Source of the DNA: Pseudomicrostroma phylloplanum
Taxonomy: Eukaryota > Basidiomycota > Exobasidiomycetes > Microstromatales
DNA length: 64,000 bases
Reading direction: 5' to 3'
NCBI GenBank assembly: GCA_039545275.1
Contig: BCHS01000014.1
Location: forward strand, 3,930-67,929
The notes under the pieces are model-generated. The model ran no database searches. It saw nothing but the letters and a program-made list of their open reading frames with translations, and was not told the DNA's origin. This document shows, piece after piece, positions 10,151 through 19,642 of this stretch. How positions within the stretch are numbered: the stretch's first letter is position 1; every line of letters starts with the position of its first letter. A program made the translations under genes and the position numbers.

Positions 10151-10450
10151 GGATCACTCAGATCAAGCAGGGCAAGGACGGTCCCTTGCTGCAATTGAGA
10201 TGTGACCACCCTGCTGTAGATACCTCGCTCGCTTTTTGCACGTCTGCAAACCCGTCTTCACACGCCTCGACTCCTCTTTGCTAATTCTGTGAGGTCACCG
10301 ATGGGATCTATCGGATTGAAAGCGTAGATTGAGGAAATTGACTCTTAAATACCTCTCTCTCACCGTCTATCGAGACAGTAGCGTGACATACGGAGTGCCA
10401 CCAGCGGAAATCTGATGTACACTCCTCCCTTTACCCTTCGCAGCCAACTA
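10151..10450. other. Convergent 3' intergenic strip
   Basis: Three hundred bases between the tails of the LIM gene (+) and the PRPP synthetase gene (-). I see no coding or structural signal beyond presumed 3' UTRs. Confidence 0.6.
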
Positions 10451-12090
10451 TCATTGACCGGGAGCATCCGCATGCCTCAGTCTTGGCGTCTCATTCGGGT
10501 CCCCTCCTCCGCTCCCTCGACCTTGTTGGCTCCACTCTGCTCTGGCCTCCCACGGCGCCCTGGTGGCTCCGCTGCCTGCTCCGCCACTTGCTCCAGCACC
10601 ACTTGCGCCTCCACTTGCAGCTTGCCTTCTGTCTTCCTCAAAATAGTTTTCCCTCGCAGGTGGATCGGGGTCGTTGTAGCTACTTGGAGGGAAGTAGGTC
10701 TCGGAAGCAGAGGGAGATGTTACGCCGGTACTCGTACTGGCGCTGCCGAAGCCAGCAGGCGGCGGAGGCAGCGTGGTGGAGTTCGAAAGCGACGAGTAGC
10801 CAGAGATGGACGAAGCGATTGACTCTGATCGACTCATAGTGGGCTGACGAGCGCCAGAAGGGGAGGACGGGGCGTTCTCGTCTACGCCAGAGGTAGTGTC
10901 TTGCCCGTGGCGGTAGGGCTGGGTTGTGTCATAAGGGATCTGATTGAACAGGACCGAGACAGACTCGCCGTAGTGAGATCGGCGAATTGTCTCTGCGAGT
11001 ACGTGGGAGATGTCGATCTAGAAGGACGCGAAGGACAGGCACTGGGTGTTAATTACGACGTGGACGCCCGCTCAACCCCTCGGCAATCCAGCCACTCACC
11101 TCTTCGATCTTGGGGCATTTCCTCCTGTTCCCGCTCTGAGGAATCGTGTTGGTGACAATGAGCTTCTCCAGCTTACTGCTCATGATCCTTTCAAGCGCTG
11201 GCGGCGAAAGCACGCCGTGAGTGACGATGGCGAGGATGCTTTCTGCGCCACATTCTGCCAGTCGCTCGGCTGCGAGGGCCAGGGTACCACAAGTATCTGC
11301 CATGTCGTCGACCAAGATTGCTGCCTTGCCCTGTACGTTACCAACGAGGACCATCCTGGACACCTCGTTTGCCTTTTTGCGCTCCTTGTGGAACAGCGCA
11401 AACTCGACGTTGAGCCGGTCTGCCAGGGACGTTGCCCTCTTTGCTCCACCTGCGTCTGGGGACACGATGACTGCCTTTGAGCAGTCTACCATCTCTCGAA
11501 TGTACTGCAAAGCGGCTGGCTCTGCGTAGAGGTTGTCTACGGGTACATTGAAGAAACCCTGGATCTGACTGGCGTGCAAGTCCATTGTGATGACATGGTC
11601 GCAGCCAGCATTCTCGATCATGTTTGCCATGAGTTTTGCTGTGATGGGAGCCCTGCTCTTGTCCTTTTTGTCCTGTCGGGCATAGTAGAAGTGCGGGATG
11701 ACGGCAGTGATGCGCCGAGCAGAGGCAGTCTTGCAGGCGTGGATCATGATCAGGAGCTCCATCAGCGAGGTGTTGGGCGAGGCCGAGGTGCCGTAGGGCG
11801 TGGGGGAGCAGCAGGCAGTATTGATGATGTAGACGTCGTGCTCTCGTACCGACTCTGCGATGCGGATGATCGACTCGCCAGACTCATTGCGGGTCACCGT
11901 CGCTTTGCCAAGAGGTTGGCCCAGCCTGAGCAATGGAAGAACAGCGGCAGCAGAGGATGAGCTGCGATCCAAGACGACTGCTGCTGCTGCTGCTGCTGCC
12001 CCTCGCTACTCACCTCCGTGCAATCTTTTGCGCCAGCTCAGGGTGACTGCCACCGCTGAAGACCTTGATCCCACCGACGTTGGCAGACAT
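10451..12090 (-). CDS. Ribose-phosphate pyrophosphokinase (PRPP synthetase)
   Basis: Makes 5-phosphoribosyl-1-pyrophosphate from ribose-5-phosphate and ATP for purine, pyrimidine, histidine, tryptophan and NAD synthesis. Three exons read downward: 12090-12014, 11925-11100 and 11017-10451, giving 489 residues. Family hallmarks are the start [20 protein letters not shown] (across the first splice), [25 protein letters not shown], the PRPP loop [10 protein letters not shown] and [20 protein letters not shown] in exon 3. The catalytic core ends near SVLFNQIP. About 130 further residues, rich in Ser, Gly and Ala, extend beyond it and are not part of the enzyme fold. The core lacks the large internal insertions of yeast Prs1/Prs5 and looks like the Prs2/3/4 type. 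It shares a 325-bp upstream region with a divergent transporter gene. Confidence 0.95.
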
Positions 12091-12415
12091 GGTGGAGGGT
12101 GTGAGTACACAGCGAGGGAGGAGGTGATGGTGATGGTGGTAGTGGTGGTGACTATCAGGTGAGGATCCGCTGCCGATTCCGAGGCATGCCATGCCGCCTC
12201 GGCCAAGAAGAACCATTTCGCCCCGCATCCGACTCCGCTGCTTCCGCTTCCGATCCGACAAGAACTCACACCGCCTCACGGCCGTGGAGGGGCCAAGGGT
12301 AAAGACCCCGATTACCTCGTCGTCACCTCGCCGCCTTCCTTCCTTGCGATATTTGCTATTCTCTCTCACTGCGGCCACTGCTGACCCCCGCCAGCTTGCC
12401 CTGATCCCCTCGACG
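12091..12415. promoter_or_regulatory. Divergent promoter region PRS / transporter
   Basis: The only upstream DNA available to both the PRPP synthetase gene (-, start 12090) and the transporter (+, start 12416). It contains a GATGGTGATGGTGGT-like purine/GT stretch near 12124-12150. No TATA box is evident. An in-frame ATG at 12191 would lengthen the transporter by 75 basic residues without family support. Confidence 0.55.
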
Positions 12416-15083
12416 ATGACGCCGCCCACCTTCTGGAGGCGCAAGTCGCAGCGGCCCCCCTCGCCTCTTCCTCCTTCGGAAAGGGAACCCCTCTTGGCCC
12501 CCAGTAGCAGTCACCCTTCATCCTCGGGTCGCCCGCTGAGTCATGCATCATCCAATGCTACCATCCGCATCGATTACGATCATGACCAACAGCGGCAATC
12601 GTCGCAAGCAGGGGCTGGTCGAGAACGTCCTGGCGCTCTCCTCTATCGCCTCATCTACTCCACTGACCCACGGGGCAACCGGTCCACGCCCTACCTCATC
12701 ATCCTCACCCTGTCGCTCTTAGGAGCTCAGATGGCATGGTCTCTGGAGCTCTCTTACGGAACGCCCTATCTCCTTTCCCTTGGTTTGTCCCCTCAGGTTA
12801 CCTCGCTCGTATGGCTAGCTGGGCCCCTGTCAGGTCTGATTGCCCAGCCAGTAGTGGGATGCCTTTCCGATGCCTCCAATTCCGAGTTCAGGAGGCGGTA
12901 CTATATGCTCGTGTCCACTCTCTTCATCCTCCTCTCCACCTTGGCGCTTGCATTTGCTCAGCCCGTCTCAGAGGCGCTCGTAGACCTATTCGCCCTCGGC
13001 CTCGGGGACTGGGATCCCGTCCGCGAGGCCCGTGTAGGCACTGCCACCCGGACACTCGCCGTGATCAGCTTTTGGATCCTGGACTTTGCTCTGAACGGAT
13101 TGCAGGCCAGTGGTAGAGCTTTGGTCCTCGACCGGCTCAACGGAGAGGAAATGGACAGTGGAAACGCCTGGTTGGGCAGAAGTGAGTCAGATGAAGGCTC
13201 ACCTCGATGTCATTGATGGACTGTTGCTGACCTGAACTAATCAATGATCTCCTAGTGACCCACATCGGTAATATTCTGGGCTACTCTGCTGGCTACCTCG
13301 ACCTGTCGCGCCTCAGTATCCTCTCATGGCTCGGGGGCGATCAATTCCGGAGATTTGCAATGATCGCCATCCTCGGCCTTGTACTCTCCGTGGGCATCAC
13401 CTCCTCTCTCATCACCGAGTCATACTCAGAGGCCTCTACTTTCTCCTCCACTTCTGCAAGCTACGTAGAAAAGGTAGGTCCTTCGTTCACAGAGCGTATC
13501 AGTACGCTCATGAGGGACATGAGGGACGCACTGAGGAGGCTGCCTAGACCCATCAGGAGAGTCTGCCTTGTCCAGCTATTTGCATTCATGGGCTGGTTCC
13601 CCTTCCTCTTCTTTGCGACTACCTACATCGGAACTTTCGAAACGCCCGGTCGCAGCAGGCCGGAAAGAGAAAGGAGGGAAAGAAGGGGCACCGAGGGTAT
13701 GCTGTGAGTAATAGCGCGATCTTGCGTCGTAGTTTGCACGAACGTGGGATGAGGCGCTGACTGTCCTGATATTGGTCTCCCCGCTCTCTTACTCCACAGG
13801 CTCTTTGCGTTCCTGTCCCTTGTCTTCGGGACGCTGTTCCCCCTCTTCTCTCTCGCTTCCCCTCGGCCGAGCGATCCAACTACATTCAAAGCCCGTCTTC
13901 GAGCCGTACTTCTCTCCATATTGCCATCGTATCCCTCGGAGTCTTCTGCAAATGAATCGGACTCTCTTCGAGGCAAAGGCCTACCTCTCAGGACCTTTTG
14001 GACCCTGTCGTCCTTGGTATATGCCCTCCTCATGTCCTTGACGTTCTTTGTCTCAACATCCAACCAAGCCATTCTCCTGGTGGGCGCAGTCGGCATTTCC
14101 TGGGCTATAGCCAGCTGGGTGCCCTTTGCACTGGTCATGGCATTTGTCAAGGACGCCGAAGAGGGCAACAGTCGCTATGAGTTCGAGGGTGACTTTTATT
14201 CGCCTGGCCGTACACGGGAAAGGAGGAGAAGCAGAAGAGAGTCTGCAACCTTCCTTCATTCCCCTCCTGTGGAGGCTGGTGAGCCAGTGGCAGAAGGGTC
14301 ACAGGTGGGAAGCAGTCCGGCTCGCAATCAGCTGAGGGATGCCCTGGGCGAATGCGGCAAGCCTCTCTGGAATGGAAGTGGAGAGGGAAGCAGGCGAAGC
14401 GCGAGCAATGCTTCCAGCTCGACGATCCGTAATGGGGCTTCATCGATACAGCAAGAGCGATCGAGACGAAGCAGTCGCCTTGGGAGCGGCTCGTACATTG
14501 CGCGCGGAGCTGATGTGGTGAGAGAGCAACCACTTGGGAGCGGCTCGGCCTCGTCGCCTGGAAGAGGTGAGATAGATGGGCGGAGGAGTATCCTGGAAGC
14601 TGGCGAAGACGGTGGCTCCCTTGCCAACGGAGGCGCAGTGGATGGCGACGAGCCAACCAAGGGGGGCACCATCTTGGGCATACACAACGTCGCGTGAGTA
14701 GATTGACTGCAACTGCAAAGGGATCGGAACGTCCTACTCACTGCCAGCTTTCTGCACTCCCCTACGACAGTATCGTCCTTCCCCAATTCGTCGTCTCGAT
14801 CATCTCCTCGATCATCTTCAAGCACTTCAATTCGTCGAATCCATCTCCTGCCTCTCTCTCCATGGACATAGCCTCTTCAGAAGCTCAAGAAGGTGCAGCT
14901 CCTGGCGTGGTATGGGTACTACGCTTTGGCGGTCTGGCCTCGCTGGTTGCTGCGATGTTGACCCGATTTGTACCACTGACCAAGGCGGAGAGGAAGAATC
15001 GATATGGACCGGAGGACGAAGACGAGGAGGACTACGAGGAGGGCGACAGGACGATTGGTGAAGAGGAAGCAAGTGGGACATAG
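12416..15083 (+). CDS. GPH/MFS sucrose- or alpha-glucoside-type transporter
   Basis: Four exons (12416-13181, 13256-13703, 13800-14693, 14771-15083) encode 806 residues. After a roughly 110-residue polar N-terminus comes a 12-helix-type membrane protein. Motifs MAWSLELSYGTPYLLSLGLS, WLAGPLSGLIAQP, VGCLSD and FALNGLQASGRALVLD are typical of the glycoside-pentoside-hexuronide family, which includes plant SUC/SUT carriers and fission yeast Sut1. It likely imports a disaccharide with protons across the plasma membrane; the substrate cannot be read from sequence. Exon 3 carries a roughly 170-residue Ser/Arg/Glu/Gly-rich cytosolic insertion (about 14170-14690) before the last helices. The start at 12416 was chosen because homology and the acidic/Pro-rich tail start there; 12191 is an in-frame alternative. 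Confidence 0.88.
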
Positions 15084-15346
15084 AGGTTTTGCACCGTTGT
15101 TCTCTTGTCTGTATAGATGATCTCTTCTTTCATGATTGTATTATGTAGAGCAGCATTTCCATTGTAAAGGTGGCCGTTGAAAGTATTATCAGAAAAGGGG
15201 CTGATCTGATCGCGAGAAAGCGGCACGTGGCGCGGAGAGGCACAGCCGAGGCGAGATTGTGGACCCTTGAGTGACCGGCTGCGATTGGGCGGATCCGCAA
15301 CAGTTGCCGGTACCCACGACGCATATACTCACCCTCGTCGACGATC

Positions 15347-18300
15347 ATGGCAGGGAACAGCGGCCAAGGTCAAGACGACGATGCCGCAGCGGCAAAGGCG
15401 GCTGTCCCTTCCTCATCCTCTTCCACGCAACCGTCTGCGTCCAACACTGCTCCTCCCATTCCACCCCGGCCCAGCTCCTCGGCAGAGTCAAAGCGGCCAG
15501 AGGGCGACGAAGAAGGTGTAGCTACGCCTCTGGCACGCGATGACATTGCACCTTCATCTACACCAGACGATGATGACGATCATGCGTCAGCTGCCGTTGC
15601 CTCCGCCTCAGCCTCAGCCTCCACCTCGACGTCGGCTCCTGCTCGCTCTGCCTTTCTACGCTCCGCCTCGATCCCCACGCTGGACATACGCCCTCCCAAG
15701 CTTACGCCACGATGGCTCTTCGCCGAGGGCAAGTACTGGACTGCATTTGGCATCGCCGATTCCACACGGCTCGAAGAGGGTCTGACCAAGTGGAAGGGGG
15801 AGATGCCCAAGGAGGACAAGGCGCAAGAGCCAAAGGAAGAACCGCATAGAGATAAGAAGTCGAAGTCACCCCCACTACCGCTTCCAGAAGCAGATCCCAC
15901 TGTGCCATTACCGTCTTGGCGTGTCCCCGTAGGCGCAGATCGGCTGTACGAAGTGGATCTTCGGCCTGCGCCCCATCTCATGCATCCCGTCTTCTGGAAA
16001 GCGCCTTCCTCGCATGTACGGCGCGGATCTTGGTTCTTCGAGAGTAGCCGCATCGTACCTTGCGACCTAGAGTTGACTGCAGAACTCACACGCCTGTACG
16101 AACAGATTAAGCCCTGGACAAGCGCTTATGCGGAGGAGTTGCGGATATCTGCAGGTATCGGTGCAGAGGGCGAGGAGAAGCTCAAGTGCCCTCTGATCAG
16201 TCTCAAGGGCTCCTACGTCATCTTCTCCGGCAGCCACATTGCCAGAATCTACCAAGAAGGCGTCAGCACAAGACTGGCAAAGACGCTCCTCACTGCTTGG
16301 GCGGGAGAACATGGAGGTGGGACAGTCGTCATCAGAGGCTGGGACCAGGCTCAGAAGCTCATGCGAGCTAGGAGGGGAGATATGACCAAGAAGAAGAAAG
16401 CCCACAGGAGCAACGCTAGTCATGGCAGGTCGGCATCCATGTCCAGAAAGGCGGGATCTTCCTCGACAGACGGCAGTGAGACGCCCAAGCAGCACGCCAA
16501 GGGAGATGAGTCCCCAATGCCTGCTGGTAGCGCTCAGCCGCCAAACAAAGAAGGCGAAAGCGCAGAAGGCTCGCCGTCCCGCAAGCCGACGTCGACAGCT
16601 ACCACCTCCGCACAGCAAGCAGATCTCTGGTCTTCGCTCACCTCGCGACTCGGTTCGTGGGGCTACTCAGGTTCTTCTTCTCAGCTTACCGAAAAGCAAA
16701 AGGCGGATGTCGCCCAGTCGTTCAAGGAGGCCCAGGCAAGGATCCAAGAGACCGGGCACGAGGCAGACACAGAGTCGCACAGCAAGAGCAAAGTCGACCC
16801 TTCCCCTCTGAGGGCGAACATCACCGCCGATGCTGCCCGCGAAGACGCGACTGCCGACGAAGAGTCCGGCGATGAAGACGAAGAGTGGGAGAGGGAGAAG
16901 CAGCACGAAGAGGAAGACATCGAGCTCATCCTCTGCTGGCACGGTATTGGGCAGAAGCTGGCAGACGAGTGGAAGAAGCTGGAGTTCTCCATCTCCGTCA
17001 TTGGCTTCCAGTCCCTCGTTCGCTCTCGTGCCAAGACGGCAGCACCAATCCATATAGGCGGACCGGGTTTTCCTGGGCTAGCCAAGGGAAAGAGACTCGT
17101 CTTCTTGCCCATCAATTGGAGAGCAACGCTTAACGACTTCCAGCCCACCAAGGAGAAGGAGGACGATGACGTCGACGACGACGAGCATCTCAACAATCAG
17201 GTCGGACTGGATGACATCTTCGGCACCAACGACTCTATCCCGTTGGCGAGACAAGTGACTAAGAACCTGCTCCTCGATATCCCTCTCTTCCTCAGTCATC
17301 ATCGTCACGAGGTTCTGCGACGCTGTGTCGCCGAGACCAATCGCGCCTATGCGCTCTACTGCCAACGCAATCCTGCCTTTGTCTCACGCGCCAAGGAGAA
17401 AGGTTCCGAGCCCAAGGTCTCTATGATCTGCCACTCCTTGGGGGCGGCCCTCGCCATCGATATCCTGTCTGCTCAGCCTACCCGTGTGAAGCCGTTCCTC
17501 TCGGCAAAGGAGATGCTAGCCTCTGCTCACTTGGCGTACAACACCCGCTCACTCTACCTGGTGGGCTCGCCTGCTGCCCTCTTCTACTATCTGCAATCTC
17601 GGCAGCTCATTGCTCGCAAAGGTCGTGAGCTCACCAAGGAAGCACGCAAAGACGAAGCGCTGGATCGACCCGATGGAGGCCAGTGGGGTTGCTTGAGCGC
17701 AGACAGGGTGTGGAACGTCTTCAATTCGACTGATCCCATCGGCACTTGCCTCAACGGGTGTGTGGACGCCAAGTACGCGAGTAAGATGCCTGCTCTGTCA
17801 ACGGACAAGGTGGTCAATGGCCTCCTCTCGACGCTGCCCGGCTCCTCTCCTGATGTATACAAGAAGACACCGGCCACTGCTGCTACTGCAGACGAAATTG
17901 TGGCTGCTTCGCATTCATCAAGCGCCACAAACGGTAAAGAGAGCGGCGCAAAGTCGAAACAAGCGGATACGCCTTCAGCAAGCGCCAATGGGCCAGCGGC
18001 ATCGGCGCGTAGCTTCCTCGATACCTGGTCGAAACGCCTTCCCGGCCCAGGCACAAGCACAGGCACCACTTCCTCCTCTCGCCAGATGAGCGATCGCGAA
18101 GGCGGTGACACCGACGATTTCACCTCTGACGATGGCAACGCGGCGGCGGCAGGTTCCCCGCGGCGTACATCGAAGAAGAACGGGCGTAGCGCAAAGGCGA
18201 CGAGCGGCCGAAGGAAGACTGGCGAGGCCGATCCATGGGCGGTGAAGTGGAGCAAGAAGCAGGAGGCTAATAAAGCGGCAGCCAAGACATTGCAGGAGCA

Positions 18301-19189
18301 AGAGCGGGAGCGGCAAGATAAGAAGGCTGGCAAGGATAGTAGGAAGGAAACCAGCGAGGAGAGCGGCGCCACTACGGAACAAGATAAAGATGCTGATGAA
18401 ACTCTTTCCAAGGAAGGCGACGAGGAAGATGACGAGGGCCCATCCACAGCACCAAATGACTCTGAGGTCCCCGAGCAACTGGCCGCCGTTGGCAGTGACG
18501 ATACTGAGGCTGCCGAAAAGAGGGCAGAGGTGACTGATGCCGATGCAGCTGCATCTGCCCAAACATCCACAGACGGAACATCCAACACCCTGGCTCAGCA
18601 GGCGACGGCGGCACTTGCTGCTGCTATCACGGGCACTGCCTCGTCCTCGTCCTCTGCAGCGACAAGGGGCACAGAGAGCCAAGAGGCTGCGGAAGAGGCT
18701 GGCAAGACCGTCAGCCAGTCTGCTGCTGCTGAGAGCGGCGGAGACGCGAAGACAGTAGAAGGCCAAAGCCACGATGACTTGCCGACGGAGGACAAGCCTG
18801 CTCCCTCCTCCTCCTCACACTCGCAAAACAAGGACAGCAAGAGCAGCGACGCCCGCTCCCACAGCCGGGCCACCTCTCGCTTCCTCTCCCTCAACCCGCT
18901 CGGCCGAATCGACTATGTCCTTCCCCGCGTCGCCGGCTCCTTCGACTTTGTCCTCTCCCCTGCAGGCCAACTCCTCGAGTACCTCGGCATGCTCCAGGCC
19001 CACGCGGCGTATTGGTCCAATGAGAGCTTTGCGGATTTGGTTCTGGCGAGCTCGGCGGCTGTGCTGGAGACCGAGGAAGGGGCCGGGAATGGTGCTAGGG
19101 GGAAAGGAGGAGAGGAAGATGAGGGCACGGAGAGATGGAGACGAGTCAGGAGGCGGATGTTCGGCGAGCAGGATATTCCTACTCTATAG
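15347..19189 (+). CDS. DDHD-domain phospholipase (PA-PLA1 family)
   Basis: A single-exon gene of 1280 residues. An N-terminal WWE-like/substrate-entry region (YEVDLRPAPHLMHPVFWKAP, RRGSWFFE, around 200-240) leads to the hydrolase core: LCWHGIGQKL near 528 and the nucleophile elbow CHSLGAALAID with S697. Conserved DDHD segments follow (YLVGSPAALF, WNVFNSTDPIG) and the final part RIDYVLPR...AHAAYWSNESFADLVL closes the domain near residues 1185-1235. Long disordered, Ser/Ala/Glu/Lys-rich stretches separate these blocks (about 345-510 and 830-1170). Relatives are yeast Ddl1 and mammalian DDHD1/2, which cleave phosphatidic acid or cardiolipin-type lipids at organelle membranes. Activity on a given lipid is inferred. 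Confidence 0.9.
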   Translation: MAGNSGQGQDDDAAAAKAAVPSSSSSTQPSASNTAPPIPPRPSSSAESKRPEGDEEGVATPLARDDIAPSSTPDDDDDHASAAVASASASASTSTSAPARSAFLRSASIPTLDIRPPKLTPRWLFAEGKYWTAFGIADSTRLEEGLTKWKGEMPKEDKAQEPKEEPHRDKKSKSPPLPLPEADPTVPLPSWRVPVGADRLYEVDLRPAPHLMHPVFWKAPSSHVRRGSWFFESSRIVPCDLELTAELTRLYEQIKPWTSAYAEELRISAGIGAEGEEKLKCPLISLKGSYVIFSGSHIARIYQEGVSTRLAKTLLTAWAGEHGGGTVVIRGWDQAQKLMRARRGDMTKKKKAHRSNASHGRSASMSRKAGSSSTDGSETPKQHAKGDESPMPAGSAQPPNKEGESAEGSPSRKPTSTATTSAQQADLWSSLTSRLGSWGYSGSSSQLTEKQKADVAQSFKEAQARIQETGHEADTESHSKSKVDPSPLRANITADAAREDATADEESGDEDEEWEREKQHEEEDIELILCWHGIGQKLADEWKKLEFSISVIGFQSLVRSRAKTAAPIHIGGPGFPGLAKGKRLVFLPINWRATLNDFQPTKEKEDDDVDDDEHLNNQVGLDDIFGTNDSIPLARQVTKNLLLDIPLFLSHHRHEVLRRCVAETNRAYALYCQRNPAFVSRAKEKGSEPKVSMICHSLGAALAIDILSAQPTRVKPFLSAKEMLASAHLAYNTRSLYLVGSPAALFYYLQSRQLIARKGRELTKEARKDEALDRPDGGQWGCLSADRVWNVFNSTDPIGTCLNGCVDAKYASKMPALSTDKVVNGLLSTLPGSSPDVYKKTPATAATADEIVAASHSSSATNGKESGAKSKQADTPSASANGPAASARSFLDTWSKRLPGPGTSTGTTSSSRQMSDREGGDTDDFTSDDGNAAAAGSPRRTSKKNGRSAKATSGRRKTGEADPWAVKWSKKQEANKAAAKTLQEQERERQDKKAGKDSRKETSEESGATTEQDKDADETLSKEGDEEDDEGPSTAPNDSEVPEQLAAVGSDDTEAAEKRAEVTDADAAASAQTSTDGTSNTLAQQATAALAAAITGTASSSSSAATRGTESQEAAEEAGKTVSQSAAAESGGDAKTVEGQSHDDLPTEDKPAPSSSSHSQNKDSKSSDARSHSRATSRFLSLNPLGRIDYVLPRVAGSFDFVLSPAGQLLEYLGMLQAHAAYWSNESFADLVLASSAAVLETEEGAGNGARGKGGEEDEGTERWRRVRRRMFGEQDIPTL

Positions 19190-19642
19190 ACGAACGAGAC
19201 AGTGCCATGCTTCGTCTCTCTCCTTCTTCATAGACAATGACGATCACGACTTTCCCAGGAGGACAGCTGGAGCGTTTGTCCTCCACAGACAGCTCTCTCG
19301 GTGGCCATCTCGAGTGCTACGATTCAGCAATGATTACAGCAGAGCGCTTTTGTGGAAGCGAGCAGAGAACGTGCTAATTACAAGGATAGGGTGACGAGCA
19401 GACAGGGCATTCTAGCAAAAGACTGTCAAGGTGTGTCGCCCACCAGGGGCGGACACGGGATATCAATGATGGGTCTGCTTTTGTTCGACAAGGTAAGAGG
19501 GGGGCGGGCATGGGATCGCTTAACGATTAGGACATGACCATCGAGCTGTCTGCTTCGTGTGAGCCGGCGAAGAGCTGAATGATGAAGATGGGTTGCAGGG
19601 GCAACATCGCAAGCGTCAGCATGGAAAGTCCGTCGGCGACGC
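19190..19642. other. Convergent intergenic region
   Basis: Lies between the 3' ends of the DDHD gene (+) and the alpha-actinin gene (-). I see only presumed 3' UTRs and no conserved frame. Confidence 0.55.

Noticed and set aside
12191..12415. N-terminal extension of the transporter from the ATG at 12191
   Set aside because: The 75 extra residues are basic and lie in the shared upstream region with PRS; nothing conserved supports them.
17587..18588. 333-codon antisense frame inside the DDHD gene
   Set aside because: Ser-rich antisense reading of Glu/Ala/Asp codons in GC-rich DNA; no domain, and the sense strand holds a clear enzyme.
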